Below are positions 43,221 through 57,743 of a stretch of 64,000 bases of DNA, in pieces. This stretch comes from Taenia hydatigena. Its lineage: Eukaryota > Platyhelminthes > Cestoda > Cyclophyllidea > Taeniidae. The notes below the pieces were generated by a model that had not been told where the DNA came from, ran no database searches, and saw only the letters and a list, made by a program, of their open reading frames with translations. The DNA lies in NCBI GenBank assembly GCA_036345935.2, contig JADWOT020000001.1:28683573-28747572 (forward strand), in the 5' to 3' direction. The translations under genes and the position numbers were made by a program. Positions within the stretch are counted from its first letter, which is position 1. Each line of letters opens with the position of its first letter.

Positions 43221-46200
43221 CAAGCGATGAGTGCTCTCAGTCAAGCGAACTCAAACCTCATCACTCTACCTTATTTGCCATATCGCCGATAAAATTTGTC
43301 CCTCACTTGTTCTCCCACTTTTTATTTTGAGGAAGCCGAAAGCCAAGAAGAGAAGGACAAGCGCTGAACTCATTGCACACCCTTCCGAACGCGTTTACAT
43401 AATGCTGCCATTGTACCCGGTAATTGCACAGGATGGAGCACATCGCTTCGTCTGGAAGCTATTCGTCCATCAGTGTTTCGAGTTGGGTTCAACTCGTTAT
43501 TCGTCTCTGCTGTGTAATTTTCAGCATTTATTCGTTTCTTTACTTGATACCTGTAAGTTCGTGTTATTAACAGCGAGAGATCCGGATTTATCGGTCTGAT
43601 GGGAATCTCCCTGTTCTACTAAGGTCGATGCGCAATAATGGTAGCCGTCCGCTGAGGTGTGCAGAAGATGGCGAGAGAGTGCTGTTGCAGCGATGGATCA
43701 CTTCCGAAAATTTAGGTCTTTAGGGAATGGAACGAGGTCGGTTAATTTCCTCTAAGCTGCTTGTTAAACACTCAAGTCATCCAAAGGCGAGCTACCATTC
43801 CAATAATTGATGAGAAGCGGTCGGCAGTCCCACCTTCCTCTAACCGACTGGCAGTCCAAGCTAACCGCAAACACCCTCAAAGGGCTCTTTGGCACCTACG
43901 CCCTTAGCTCCACTGATTTGTGTTGATGGCACTCCAGTCCCTTCCTTACCTTTGGCATATTTTCAAATAGGCAGGATGTGCAAACATTGCACCTCTGGTG
44001 ACTAGGCGATCATCATGCGGAGGTCACATGCTTGTGGTCTCGATCAACATTAATGGATAAGTTACCTCCAGGTAGAGCGATCTGTACCTTTGTGCACAAT
44101 TTGTGGCTGCAATGTCAGTAGCGGTGTGCCAACAAGTCCGCAAAGACCTGCACTAGGTTCAGCGTTCTCCTCTCCTACTTAGCGTCCTTTAACTCTAATG
44201 ATGTGGTACTGCTCCTGCCGTGGCGCAAATGTCTTGGGAGTGTATGATTTCTAACTCACCACAAGCCAAGTTAAGGCAATAATTGGCTGCACGATGGGGA
44301 TTTCATTGTCGTGTGAAGGATAGGTGCGTCAACCTTTTTCTCAACTGCCGAACAGCTGAAGTTCTTTTAGGATAGCTTACGCTTAGACGTGGTGATGTGG
44401 ATACCACGCAAGTTGTGATTGCAGTTGTAGAATGCTATTGCTGCAAAGCATCAATACGCATTGGCATTCTGTGCTTAATCTGCTGACTGGAAGCAGATGA
44501 GGAGGAGTGAACGCTAACTGGACAAGCACAGACATTCCAATAGTCCTCTCCGAAGGACAGCTGACGTCGCTCTCTGATTGGTAGATGCTAGGAGGTGGTT
44601 TGGTTGATGTTGGACTAAAATAGAATACGAGATAGGCAGCCGGCTGGCCCATTAAACGATACACTGGCACTGCGACAAGCTACTCATTAGTTAGTTAGTA
44701 GCTATGCGTTGTGTGTGGATTTGTCTTGGCCCACTAAATTTGCCTTTTATATAGATCGATAGCTGGTTGGTGCAGGTTGTTTGTGAGTCCGTGATGCAGC
44801 CGTTATGCTGGTTGATGGTCGGAGGAATTTACTGTGGTAAAGGTCAGCAGTGCAGGGAAATCTGAAGAGCGTCATTTTTATTGCTGCCACCATCCACTTT
44901 CCTGAATGCCTTGAATGCCACAGCCAATTATATTATCCTCTTGTCACTACTTCTCTATCTCGGCAGGTCGACGATCATCCGGAGACCAAGCATTTGCCAT
45001 GCTTCTGGCAGCAAGCGAAACTCACTTGACGTGTCAATTAACGTTTGTGCCATCCAAAACAATCCAAAGGCATTATAACCATCTTAACCAAATCTCTGGC
45101 AGCCCATCTCAGCCTATAATGCAGTGCGTAGACACCACCACTTTTAATTGACGTCTCGAAATGTAGTAACTCTACCGGCCTTGTCGTGTTGCAACGTCAT
45201 TGCTTACATTGTTTTGCACTACAATGGGTTCGGTGGGTAATCATAAGCCTGTCTCTTAGCCGCGCAAGTTATTGAATGCTTGTCCAGTCGAACCAGCAAA
45301 CCAACTAATCATCAACCTGACCAACTACTAGCAACTGTGCTACTGTGTCAGTTTTCTCTGGAGTGTGTCGACACCACCAATGTTAATTGAAATCCCGAGA
45401 TGTGGTTAATCCACCGCTCAATAGTGACGAAGTTGCAGATCATGAAGTTCCTCATTTCGACTTCTATGCCCAACACAGCTGCGGGGTAGAGCTATAGATG
45501 CTGCATTCTCGGAACAAACTGGTGGGGGTTATTTCGCCTCACAGTACATACTTTTCCTTCCATTATAGATGATGACAAGGGTTCCGAAACGAGATTCATG
45601 CTCACCAAACACTTTTCCTTTATTCAAGAGAACTATTTTTTTCCAACAATTGCATGCTGCAATTCAGCCAGCGTAGAGAGATGCGTCTTTACCTCCTCTC
45701 ATCTGCATTAATCATGCCAGCAATGGCTATGTATTGTCAGTGTTTGACTGCGATCTGGATGGAAGCATGGTGAATTAAAATAAAGAGACTCGATAGAAAT
45801 TGTCTAAGATTTGTCTTTTTCCAAATTGTGGTTTGACCTACATTGCATGGGAAGGATGGAGCGGGGCAGATGAGTGAGTCGATGAGTGGACTTGGCTCAG
45901 CTCTTGCATTCCTCCGAGTAGCTAACAACCACGAATGTACGCAGGTGAATTCTTTCCGCACCGTGCAGCATTAGGTTTAGGGACATTGAGCATCGTGTGG
46001 ATGTGAATGCGATGAGGTGAGTGAATAGGTGTTGTGTGGGGATCGTAAAGGTGAATGATGTTCCACCGCTGCATTCAAGGTCCCTTAGCGGCTTTTTGAA
46101 GTATCAGTCGTGTTGATACATTGGTAATACTATGAGTAATATTTCAAGTGAACAGTGTCGGAACTTACCTGTGCAGAGCAGTTTGAAGAAATGTATATCT

Positions 46201-46690
46201 TTCGTGAAAGTAGTCGACACATGGTCAACGTTAGCATCATGCGTGTCGATTTCGATTGGGACGCAGTGGGTTTCGCCCTTCCACTTTTCTGCACACGTGC
46301 TTTTCGGACAACAAAGGGAGGTGTGGGTGCAACAGCATCCATCCACAACAGGTAGTAGGTCAGTAATCACCTGAGCGCCTCCGCATCCTTTTGAGTGAGC
46401 GAAGAGCTCCGATTGCATTTATTCCCTTCGAACGAGTAGAGTGAGAACAGGTAGCGAACGCCCTTCATTGGTGGTGAGGGTCATGCTAACTTAGAGTACA
46501 TTTCTCCCTCGAAGGCGGATGACGAGAAACGTGTTCGCCGAACGCTCCATGCGACCAAACACGGAATTAACTCTCCAGCTCATCTTCTCTGAGCATTAGG
46601 CCAGCCACATCGCAATTTTACATTTTAGTTACACAGTGACATTGTTGGCCAGGAACTCGCCTTGCGTACCACTTTTGCCTATTTGGACTG
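43221..46690. repeat. Mosaic of diverged repeat fragments
   Basis: 43400-43480 resembles family Z, 43640-43900 family T in reverse, and 43850-44180 the block at 22402-22980. 45090-45480 resembles segment W (56470-56650 and 61040-61210; shared CTGTGT...TCTCTGGAGTG...TCGA). 46490-46560 resembles 58800-58870 (TTTCTCCCTCGAAGGCG). No supported gene. Confidence 0.5.
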
Positions 46691-46960
46691 GACTGCTGCA
46701 ATGCAGTCAACTTGGGCTTTGCAGGTTCAACTCCATTGTCAGCACCAGTGCACGCTGACAAGCACCGTAGTTATATAATTAATAAACCAATTTTGCTTGT
46801 TTATGCACAAAGCAGCCTTTTAAAGGTGTTTGCAGTTGACTCGGACCACCTGTTAGTGAGAGGTCGTTGTGAGTACCACTTTAGCTACTTTCTCTTTCCT
46901 CTCCTCCTATTCCTCAAATGCAGGCAACATTCTTAACAGCACTGACTGCTTTACGAGCAG
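46690..46960. repeat. Family T copy joined to segment S
   Basis: Direct relative of 26640-26960. Its 3' part merges with the left end of the right S arm. Confidence 0.5.
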
Positions 46961-49450
46961 CGTTAATGATGCAAGTCGACCTCCTTCATTGGCTCTAAGC
47001 CTTGAAATGTAAGAAAGTGATCCATTATTGCAACAGCACTGTTGCTTTATTCTCTGGTTACCTTTCCCGTCATCTACCATCATTGGCTACCATCAGTGCG
47101 CATTGCCTTTAGTTATCCATCAGATTAATGCATTCGATCGGTTCTGCTCACCTTCCACTGTCAGCAAAATAATGAACATTACATAGCAATGAGGGACCAC
47201 GAGTTAGATTTAATCCAAAACAGTGCCATTGTTCTAGTATCTCCTACCTTGTAGGTGGGCGATCATCCGGTGGCTTGATTAACGGGGAAGATTGATGAGG
47301 GTTGTGCTGCATTGCAGGTAAGCGCTGAAAAGCAGTGCTCAGACCAATTCGCTGTCCGACAATACCATCATCAGGCAAATTGGACTGCCGATCCGCGAGT
47401 CAATACACGAAGAGCACAAGGTGGTGTAATATCTTCACCTTAAGGTAGACAGCACTATCAGCCTGAAGATCACTGTTGTGGGGTGACTATGCGATGCTTT
47501 AATTAACGATGACGCCTTTACAGTGAATTAGGATGGCACCACTTTTTGATGGTGCACTGATTCGTCAAGTGTGAGAAGTAGTAACTAGTCGATGACTTGG
47601 ATTTGAGACGCTAGTGGGCTAATGTTGGTACACGTTGCTGGCTAACTTTCGAACTTGGCCATCTACTCACACAGAATCGCTGGTCGGGGAAAAAAGCTGC
47701 TCATAACTACCGTTCTCTCTATTTACCACCTAGTCAGCCATTCAAATAGGTTGCGCCGTGGCCTACTCAGACATTGCTCCATTTCCTACCTTGCTATGAT
47801 CGCAACAGGAACTAAACGAGTGTCCCCTTAAATTTGTGGCTTGGAGAAATCTATTTGAACCCTATGCGTGACCTTAGTTGGGATGTTGCTTAGGCAAACA
47901 CACACACAGCAAGGGACTCTTAGCAGACGAAAGCTAAGACACTCACCCAAGAAGAGCGAGAGGACGTTAAAGTAAAGAGTTTATTCGTTTTCTGCGCCAA
48001 TTTAGTTTTAAGTAGATTTCTTGAATTAAGTCACTTAGGGTTTTGCTTGGAAGTCACCTTCAAAATCGGCTGTTTTTAGTGACCGCCCTTGCCACTGCAG
48101 CATGCACTGTGTGTTGGCCGAGTGATTGAATAGTGCAGATCACTTCTTAGCCGGTGACCTATTCCATTTCGCAGCCTATTTCATACTGCCAACAGCAAGC
48201 GTGACCCATTTGATATGTCAACTGGCACTTGTGTCAACACTGCCAGCCAACGCAGATAGGCAGGTGCGTGGGTGACAGTAAATAGCGCGGACATTTCGGT
48301 AATTGAGACGAATTCCACCTCTGATGTGCATTTGCTAAAGCAACTCGCGTTATGTCTGTGAACAAACACTGTTCCGTAATTATTTTAAATCCCCATATGA
48401 AGGCTCCTATAAGTCGGCCTTTACTTGGACGTGTCTTTCCAATCCCTATTGCTTGTGCTATCAGCACTACAATCTAGAGAAGCACCCAATCCATCACTCA
48501 ATGATTGAGTCAACTTTCTACACACGATATCCATATTTGCCAAGATTGCAAATTATCGGTACTGCTTTCTGAGCACGCATTTAACAAAATTACGGTTTAC
48601 ACCTAGCTTTTGCTGTAGGTGAGTTATTATAGTTTTTGTAATCACGTCGTGTAGAGAATAAAGGGCGTGAATGCTCATCTGGGATATGCTACAGGAGGCG
48701 CAGTGGTGACAGTAATGAAACACTAGAGTTGCTGCTTTACTTTGCGGCAATTACCTCCTACGTACTTTACTTCATCTTACCCTGAGTCTCTCCATTATTC
48801 TGAACTTTCCTCTACTCATTTGTGCGAGTTTGTGCAGTTTAATAATTTTTACCACATCGTGTCCAATTGCATCGCATTGCACTGTCTTCGGTTGCGCAGC
48901 ATAGGCTGCATATATTACTGCATTGGAATGTGAGGTGGTTAGGGTGATGTCGATGGTATCATCTGACGACACACGGATGCAACCACATTAATTATTTAAG
49001 GATTGTGGCTCCTAAGATTATTAATCAGGCATAGTTATAGTCGATCCTGCGTGCGTAAAATCGACTTCATCAATTTCATTTAAAATACACTTATTTTGAT
49101 CATAAATTAATTCACAATTTCTGCTTCACTCAATCCTGTAAGGCTTTAATCGTTTTAGTAAATGGCTGACTGTTGGGAATGCAGCTAAGTTCACGTATCG
49201 ATGTCATACAGAAGGCAGTTACAGATACTGAGGATCTTCTACAGGACATTATTCATGACACAATGAAAATCCGTCAAGACGCATTTGTGACGCAAGAGCA
49301 GTAACTGTTGTACATTCTGCAAATACCTTGTCCCAAAGGATTGCAACAATTTGCTCTTTACTGCTCTGTGCTCCGGTACACTAACAACTACAATGAACGC
49401 ATTATAATTCTTGTTTGCGCACAGTTACACTTTTGTTGGTTCCCTTTGAG

Positions 49451-49697
49451 TCAAGGGTGTAGGCTGAGTTCTGGAGCACTTATTCCTTCTCCATGCCATC
49501 CCATCACTCCGGCAGCGTCGCTAGTTCCCTGTCTGTTAGTGAGCCACATGGATAGCAGCGACAAAGAGAAGGAAGAGGCTATGGAATGAGCCCTTTTATA
49601 CAAGATTGCGACATGCGCCAACTCGAGAAGTGGATTGTTAAAACAGAAAACTGACAGTTGAAAAGAAGTTGGCCGACAATGAGCAGCGATGCTACCT
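49451..49697 (-). CDS. Candidate exon with FNNPLLELAHVA, right arm
   Basis: Same frame, length and stop as 17976-18227, with changes such as N to I after LAHVA and R to G before VMGWHGEG. An AG (CTCAGGTAG) sits at the expected acceptor position. Confidence 0.4.
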
Positions 49698-49776
49698 GAG
49701 AAGAAGGAAAACACAAAGGTGTAGACGCAACTCCCTTCATTTTATGTGCTTTGCTTGGACGCACAGGTTCACTTAC

Positions 49777-49907
49777 CAAAATGCGGAGATCAATGGGAAG
49801 CGAAATTCTGTCACTAATTCGGGTAATGTTAACGTCTAGAAGTACATATTTGTGGTTGTGAAAAGTGATACTTTCCTTCTGTGCTCAAAATGCGTTTCAT
49901 CAAAAAT
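49777..49907 (-). pseudogene. 132-nt exon, copy 3, one base deleted
   Basis: Splice sites identical to the other two copies, but 131 nt long. The A run after AGAAGG is one shorter, which shifts the frame. Confidence 0.55.
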
Positions 49908-51310
49908 CTGACAGGAGCAAACAGGAAGAAATCTCAATGAGTTGCTAAGAGTAGCACAGGTGGTAAGGAAAGTTGAGGGTAAGAAATGTAAGCAGTGAAC
50001 ACTTAGCAAACGCCAGCGGTTGCGTCCCGTAGATGCCGGTGGATTTCGACACCACTGAGGTTATGCTATGCCAATCCGGGTCAGTACATGCGTAGGTGAC
50101 TGATGTGGAACGCTCGGAGCCGCTGGCACACTTTGTAACATTTCGATCATCTGCAATTCTTTTAATCGCCTCCACTACTCTTGTTTACTCGTTTGCACTA
50201 TTCCATACAGTCGGTTCCTATCCCACATAATCACATTCCTTTGCATTGTGTTCGATTGTGAAGTATAGTATGTATGCATTACTCTGTTGAATGATACAAC
50301 ACTATAGGGAATGACAGCGGCCTTGGTGGTGGAGGAAGACATCGCGGTCAAAATGGTATCGACGGCTTCATATGAAGTTAATTGAGTGCAAACGCATCGA
50401 AGTTCAGTGGAATGCGGCTGTTTATTTTGCTGTCAAGTATTTCCTGCCAACTACACGAAGTGTTACAAAGTGAGTTGCAGAGTGGATACACATTGACGGA
50501 TGCAAACGGATAAACATTTTTCATATGCGGCAACAAAATTTTGTGTACATCCATTTCGACCTAATCTCTTCTAACATTTTCTGCACTTTTCCATTTACTT
50601 GGTAGATCAAAGGTCGTTTACAATTAATGAGAATTCCGTTCGCCGTTGCATCAATCGCTCCATTGAACTCACTGAGATACTTGGATGTACTCATTCACAT
50701 TTGCTGTTCTGCGCATGCATCAACCCTCTTTAAGTTAGTCAGACCCACTTATTTCTTTTCCCTTCATATGTCACATTAGCTTGTTAAAGCCATTGGATTG
50801 GACAGATTTGATAAAGGAAACAGGATGCTGGGAAATGATATTCGCTCTTGCCCATGTTTAGCCACATATTAATCTCTGACGCATTACAAAATATCCTGCA
50901 ATTTCTTACTGCCCATACTGTCCATTCTCTGCAAGTATGTGCCAATGTACAATCCGATGAGTTGCACTGTAATCAAGATGATAGGATAAAGACATTACCG
51001 GATTGATAGTAAAACAAAAACAAAGGGAAGTCAAGACATGTCGAATTTCCTCGGTCACGTGTAATCTCTGCCACGGTGTTTGCTGCAACAATTAGTGTCG
51101 CAGAATAGTTTGAGCGCATGGATTTTAGTAGTTTTCTTTCTCTGTAAGACAAATTCGACCATAACGTTCTCTTCTCTTACTACCGCCTTATCAAACAAGC
51201 TAAAAACAGCACTTGCTGGTATTGAACACAGACTAAAATCTGGGTGACACAAAAATGCGATTAGGATAATACATAGTTAAAACTGACACTACAATGATTG
51301 CTGCCCGTCG

Positions 51311-54251
51311 TCTTGTATTGCACTAACCTATTGTGTGGCGAAAAACTGCTATTCTGCAATTAATTTAAGCAAGGGCCTGATGAATGTCGCCTTGTTTATT
51401 GGTGTGTTCTTCGAACCTTAACACTAATTCAAACTCTCCCGTGTCGATTAATACGCTGATGCTGCCATGCGATGACTACTTTGCACTCCTTCAGTGGTGT
51501 CGTTTGAGTAGGGTGGAAATCCCACCACAGGTGTTGACAGGACAAGGCATCAAGTGCTGGAGGAAGGTAACTCATGACACTGAAGGATCGCGATGGTCAA
51601 TATCATCCTGACATTCTAATGCATCAACAACTTTAACGGTGAGTAGACGTCATGGGCACAAAGGCAGCGAAACCATTGCTACATTTGCTAGAGCATATGA
51701 ACTTCAAATCCAGCACTATCATTATTTCCTCGGTCCACAAAGCGAAGAGCCGAGTAGGTTTTGCCATTTGAGCTTTGACTGTCATGCTGAGCGTTTGATG
51801 CATGGTGACTGTGAGCGGCGCTGCTAAAATTCTGTTAGCACTGGAGGCGCGATGGAAATTTGTCCTCGTTACCTCCTCTTTGTTTATGGATAGTAAAATC
51901 GGGTCCGTCTTTAAAGCATTCGGGCTAGGTGTATAGTCTGATCGCAAGGGATGTGTTGGCAGGATTAGAGCTACTAACGTGGCCCGGAGACCAGCCCACC
52001 CGATTAAGATACAATGACCATCAAAGTGACCGTAGACGAGACTGGGTATTTTTATTGTTATGTTAACTCCCAGTGGTAAGATGTTCAGTTTAAATACAAA
52101 CATCTAGCTGAATCATTCATTCTTTACAGGTTACATTTACATACCTCATGCTAACACCGTTTTAGATCCTCTGTACGTTGTTCATATCGGCCAAATTTGC
52201 AAGGATTTTTTCGTTCTTTACCCCACTCCTGCGCCAATGCCAAATACGAGAAGCTTGAATGTTATGAGACACCTTTGCATTCTTATACAAAATGGTGGAT
52301 TGATAGCACATCAGCGGGGATTTGTAGGACGATTTTTGTCTACGCCGAGATACTCAAGCCGTGTTCCTGCCTCTCGCCTTTTAGGCACGTTTAGTGAAAC
52401 CCAAGCGTTGAACTACTTTATCGCTTTTCATTAATGCTGCTATAAGAAACACTGGAGACAAGCAAAACTGATCCAAAGCTTAACAGACAATGATAAGGAC
52501 TACTATCAACTGACTTCTGCAATAAAAATAACTAGGTACATATAACTGCGTTTAAGGTTTCCTACAAATGCCTTGCAAAGGTTATATTTGCCAAAATTAC
52601 TGCTTACTTTTCGCATAAATATTAAGTCCTTTTTACTATGGTTCTTAAAGTTGATAGCAATACCTGTAACAGCTAACTTGTATTCATCATACTCACCACC
52701 CTTTTCGAGTGTTTAGCAGCGTATAGGAAGGGTCAGGGCTTTGCGTGGTCGCAACTGTACCCGTGATTGCACGACGATAACGTTGAGCTCCGATTCATCC
52801 ATTTGGATGGAGCATCGGTTAGAATAAGAGTTCCTCATTTTTTGTCCCCATAGTTGTATTGAGATGTTTTGGAGTCAGATAGTGACTACTTGGGTGTGGT
52901 CCGTGCATGGGAACCTCCTGTTAATCCCAAATGTCAACATTCTTGATCTGCTGCATAAGAATAACAAAAGAACGCGCATTTCTCTTGCCACCTTTTAGTG
53001 CTCGTACAATATCGTTTCGATACTGTTCAAGATGGTTTGAGTTCAGCGTGTTAAAATCCTCGACGAAGGTTGATACTGTTTTGAGTGTTAAAATTGTTGG
53101 TTCACATCAACACCGTGTGATTGGGATGAAAATATTGCTGAAGTTTGGCAAACGGAGCCTTTACAAGTAGCTTAACTTGATAGGTGACAAGCAATGGACC
53201 CAAATCCTAAATGCGGTCATCTCTACACTCGCCTGTCCTTCGTATCCTGTTTATATGACTACACAGCCTGACGTATGATAATTTGGGTGGTTTTTCGACG
53301 CTTCTCACATTTCTGCTGCATCGTATAGTTTTTTCATGCCATCTGTCTCGATGTCCGTTTCAATAAATTGGTTATTTCTGCTGCCCATGCACTTGCCAAT
53401 GCGACTTAAGCAGCTGTGTTTCGCACTAACGCGGTTGCACTCCGGTGCCTAAAGAGGACACGCTTGGCACCACCTCAATCAAAATATGCACGACCATCGC
53501 CATTGTTAGCGTTTCTTTTTACTTTAGCCCTGCCCACTTTAAAATAGTATTATACATCCTCTTGTAGGCAATGATTCTCATTGAAGGTGGGCATGGTATT
53601 ATGGACGAAATGGCACAAATGAGAGGAGCAGACTTGGGCATAACAAATTGGAATTGGTGTAGCTCCATGAAGTGGGTCAGCGACCTCAAGCTTTTCACTA
53701 CCATCAGCAATTTGTTTGCCAACCCAGACCGTGGCAGCATAACCTTCCCATCACTTCCACCTTCCTCCCAGCTCTTCTCACTAATTGCAGCCGAATTCCT
53801 CTTATTCTTTAATTTTTTTTATTTAATCCAGTCTAGCACATTTTTACACGTTTCGGTTTCTAAGTCGGGTTTTTACACCGTCGAGTGGTAGTTTCTCTGA
53901 GCATCAGTCACATTTATTCAAAACGTTTTTATTGGAAGAGATAATGCTAAAAGCCTACATTTACGGTTGAGGTGTTCATTTGGTTGTGCAAATTTGCTAT
54001 TGTAGAGAAAGTCTTCCAAGATCTCTAGTCGTGTGGAAATCTGCCGACGCCTTAGAATGACATTAGACAGGGCATATGTTTATTGAATTGATCTGGATTT
54101 ACTGAGGTCTAATGTAAACAGGAAGCGGTGGACACCAAGAAGAGAAGAATACTGCTATCGGGAGCTTCTAGGCTTAGTTGAACCGATCACTACTGACCTA
54201 CTAACAAGCGTTACACACGCCAAGCAAAAGCTGCGATATGGTTCCTCTGAA
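51311..54251. other. Interval without supported genes
   Basis: Contains a diverged piece of repeat D at 51940-52050. Open frames at 51633-52103 (minus, 156 codons), 52197-52394 and 53571-53891 (plus) were examined. None has consistent splice sites or a recognised family; the first overlaps the repeat. Confidence 0.4.
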
Positions 54252-55744
54252 GGCTAGGTAGGTGACACTTTTCTGCTAGAAAGGACTTGCTAGTAGAAGT
54301 CTACGGTTCCCTGCACTAATCATTATAAAGATATATAAACTACCCAAAAGCACGCAAAGGCGAAGGAAAACGCCCGGTGGGTAGACGTCTCCATCGCGGG
54401 TAGGTACTCAAGGAAATGAACCGTTCGCAAAATGCCCTTTAGGCTTAAACTATGACAAATAAACAAAATGTATTCGATAATGCTGTCCCATGTGTATCGT
54501 CAATTACATAATGTGTGGAAAATCGCAAGCCCATGCAGTCCCACCACACTTTGTTGACCATTTCCGGTTTGATTGGGAGGAGATGCCTTAAGTTCAAGCA
54601 GCCAAATTGGCCTATAGTGTGAACTTCATTTGCGGTTTTGTTGTGAAGATTGAAAGCGTGATTTGACCTGAGCCTACTTCCTGTCGATGTGGTGCACATT
54701 CCGCTTAATGGAAGTGGAATTGAAAACAGACGAGGTTATTTCGACAACAGCTGCACTTTACATGCATGGACTAATCAAATAAAAGGAATGGTTGAGTTGA
54801 ATATGCAAATAGCAGATTGTTAGAGAAGGACCGTGCAGTCAGGATCTAAGAACAAGCTGTCAAAACCCGCATTCATTATCAATGCGAAGCTAAAGACAGT
54901 TCGTGCTAGAGTATTCTACGCCTTAGTATTTGTGTACGCACAAGACAAATTTCGCTATTAATTTCTCGAACATATTCGCTCACATGTTCGGTGAATACTG
55001 CTGAACTGCTTTTCAAGTAGAGGAAATTACATAAAGAAGAAACATGGCTATTGAAAATCAAGCCTTCGTCATTCGTGTGCTTGTGCGATGGCGCTAAAGG
55101 CATGGCAACAGTGTAGCAGCTTCGTCTTTCAAAAAGAATTAGGTGCAGATCCGGTGGAACAATTGATTGATTAGAACGATGAGCACCGGTTGTATTAGAA
55201 TCTATTTACCTGCAAAATATAGACAATCTTTCACGGCAAGATCAAAGTAGATGGTAGATTTGAGGGATGAAGCCGAATTAGGAGAAACGAGCGTCATCTG
55301 TTGGCGTATTGATGAAAGGCGAGCTGCAACGTCTGCAATAGTGGATGGGCATAATAAGGAATTACTGGTTAACATCACCACCGTGCAAGTATCCTGAAGC
55401 ACCCGAAGACTGTGGTCAAGCCTTGTAGTGTTGTTCGGTGGACCTGCAAACAACACCACAATAGTCCATGCGCACACTGCATGCAACAAGTGTTACTGAT
55501 CGAGTCGGAAGAGAATTCAATCGCAATAATATGAGACATGCTAGCCGTTGCAAAAATCTACGCTATCATCCATGCGGCAGTTCAATTTAGCCTCAACGAC
55601 CCTTCCCTGAAACAGTTCATCCCAGTAGTCTGTGTTCTTTTAGTTTTTTACTACCTCTCCCTCCTACATTTGGAAGGCATCAGACGTCCAAAGCACAAGT
55701 GACAGTTGATCTCGTCGAAATTAAGGGTAACTCATAGCATCGCT
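54252..55744. repeat. Segment V, second copy
   Basis: Direct copy of 12205-13740. The next segment, W, starts 13 bases after its end. Confidence 0.85.
55202..55489 (-). CDS. Candidate membrane exon in segment V, second copy
   Basis: Counterpart of 13204-13486: AVCAWTIVVLFAGPPNN, MLTSNSLLCPSTIADVAARL, FDLAV. The hydrophobic helix is weakened (L to P) and the donor has become GTAAAT, so this copy may be decaying. Confidence 0.35.
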   Translation of the reverse strand: MLHAVCAWTIVVLFAGPPNNTTRLDHSLRVLQDTCTVVMLTSNSLLCPSTIADVAARLSSIRQQMTLVSPNSASSLKSTIYFDLAVKDCLYFAGK

Positions 55745-57572
55745 GGCATGGAGCAGAATCTTCTCCCTTTTTTAACCAATGTCATAATGTAGCGATGCAG
55801 ACCAGTGAGACGTCAGAGACTCCCACGATATGCCTTTCTGTCAGCTCATTTTACTCAGTCACGTATTCATCCCACGTCCACCCTTAAAGAGTTCAGTTAC
55901 AGTCTTTAAGAAGTCACTGCTGACAACTTTCGTATGTGCATCACTAATATCAATTGGACGTTTCCCATTTTGCTTGTAATCACTTATTACTGCACTATTC
56001 GGCATCTCTTGTTGACTTGCGGATCTGCGGTTCAATTGGCTGGTCGAGTCGATAACAAACTGACTGTAGGGCGTGAATGTGGCTCCGGGTTAGCCAGCAG
56101 TTACTCAGCGCCTTGAATCACTGACGGCTCACCACTTTCCTCTTTTGCCTATTGAATAAACTTGCTATGCTCTTAACAAGCTTCCAGCCAACCAGCTAGA
56201 CACGCTTACAATTAAGTGAGAAAGGAAGCGAATTTTTAAATCAGCTGCTGCATAACTTGTTGACTGACTGACCTGTCCATCAAATAACCAAATTATCATT
56301 CAACTGACAAATAGTTCTAAAGAGACTTATCCCTTGGCATGGGTTGATGATTATGATGATTAAATAGCGATTGGCACCTTAGATGGACAACGCTCTCTGC
56401 CAGAGTTTGTTGGGTTTTCATACAACCTGTCATTCTGTCACGCAAATTGTTGAGTTCGTAACTGGTCAAAGCGACAAACCAACTGGAAATCCGCCTGACC
56501 AACAGCTAGCGATTGTGTTGCTTTGTCAGTGTCCTCCGGGGTGCGTCGATACCATCAATGAAATTTGAGAACTGGAGATTCGTTTGCCTTGCCACCCAAT
56601 GGGGACGAAGTTGCATACCATGAATTTCTTCAATCCGGCTTATACGTCCAACACAACTGTGGCCTATTGTAGCCCATGGAATGACTTGGCATAGAGACGA
56701 ACTCAGTGTAAGCCATAGTCTCCTCTTCTTGTCTCGATGCGTCCGTCTTAATTACTTGATACCCTCTGTTAGGCAAGTCTTTTCCAGTGAAGACCAAATG
56801 CTTTTGGGATAGAGTTATCAGTGCTGTATTTTTTGACTAGCTTCCAGTAATGCGAAAATGCCATTCACCTCGTTGACATCCGAGAGTTTAGCGCTGAATT
56901 GACTGCGAGTAGCCGGATTGGTGAGAGGTCGACTGCTGTAAATAATACGATCAGGCACTACCTCAACAACTATTCAAATGCAGAGGTGGAATCCTTTAGA
57001 GGTTGTTAGTGGATTGAGAAACCGCTGAAGAATTCATTCAACCTGAGGTAATCACCTCTCTGTGTCTGTGTCTATGCTTATGCTGGCTGGGCATCCACCT
57101 TTGTCTGGTTTATCACAGACGTCATTCTGATGACTCCATGCGAGGTCTGAAGTCATCGGATGCGAAGGCATTTGGCTAGTGGGAGAGGTAGAAGACGGTC
57201 CGATGCTAAGGAGTGGAGTGAAATTGAGAGAATACAACTGTTGAGCATATTGGTAATTCTAGTGAATTATCCGCATCAATTACTGCCTCCTTTTCCTACT
57301 TATTTGATTAATCCCGACCACCTCCTGCAGGTTACTATGGCGTCCCTCACACATATTCACCTACCCACCCTAAAGCACCGTTGCTTACCCCATCCCCCAT
57401 TATTTGATGCTTCCCAATATGAGTAATAAAAAATTAGCACTTGCCTTAAGCGAAACTTGACTTAAATTATACCACTACGCCAAAGTTAAAGCACGAGCAG
57501 CCAAACATCAAAATAAGGCATGAAAACTAGTATCAAATTTAATTTAAAATGGCGGCAACACCTCTAATGTCA

Positions 57573-57743
57573 TTAAGTTATCACGTAGTAGCAGTTCACT
57601 AATGCGCAGTCTCGGTATGTGCAGAAGAAGGCTACGCAGACTATTTCATCCTTTGATAGCAGCTTCGCAAAGTTACCGAAGCATGAAAATTGCGGCGATA
57701 TGACTGCCTTGTCTGTCGTCGACAAGAAGACGAGGATTTGAAA
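57573..57743 (-). pseudogene. Hydrophobic exon family, copy in W unit 1
   Basis: FQILVFLSTTDKAV, FGNFAKLLSKDEIVCVAFF, CALVNCYYVIT then stop. It matches the X exon in pattern up to the N and lacks the NLxTW end. CACGCAG upstream could be an acceptor. Confidence 0.45.

Larger units (their letters stand above)
46820..51310. repeat. Segment S, right arm
   Basis: Inverted relative of 15535-21450. It lacks the Z block and the internal tandem copy, so it may be closer to the original arrangement. Confidence 0.8.

Noticed and set aside
51633..52103. Longest open frame in the window, 156 codons on the minus strand
   Set aside because: It overlaps a piece of dispersed repeat D, has an open frame antisense to it, and shows no motif or splice support.
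52197..52394. Frame with KWWIDSTSAGIC resembling part of a Kunitz domain
   Set aside because: Cysteine spacing does not fit and several conserved Kunitz positions are missing.
53571..53891. 106-codon frame after a TAG acceptor-like site
   Set aside because: The opposite strand is open for 74 codons over the same region, composition is ordinary, and no donor or family is visible.
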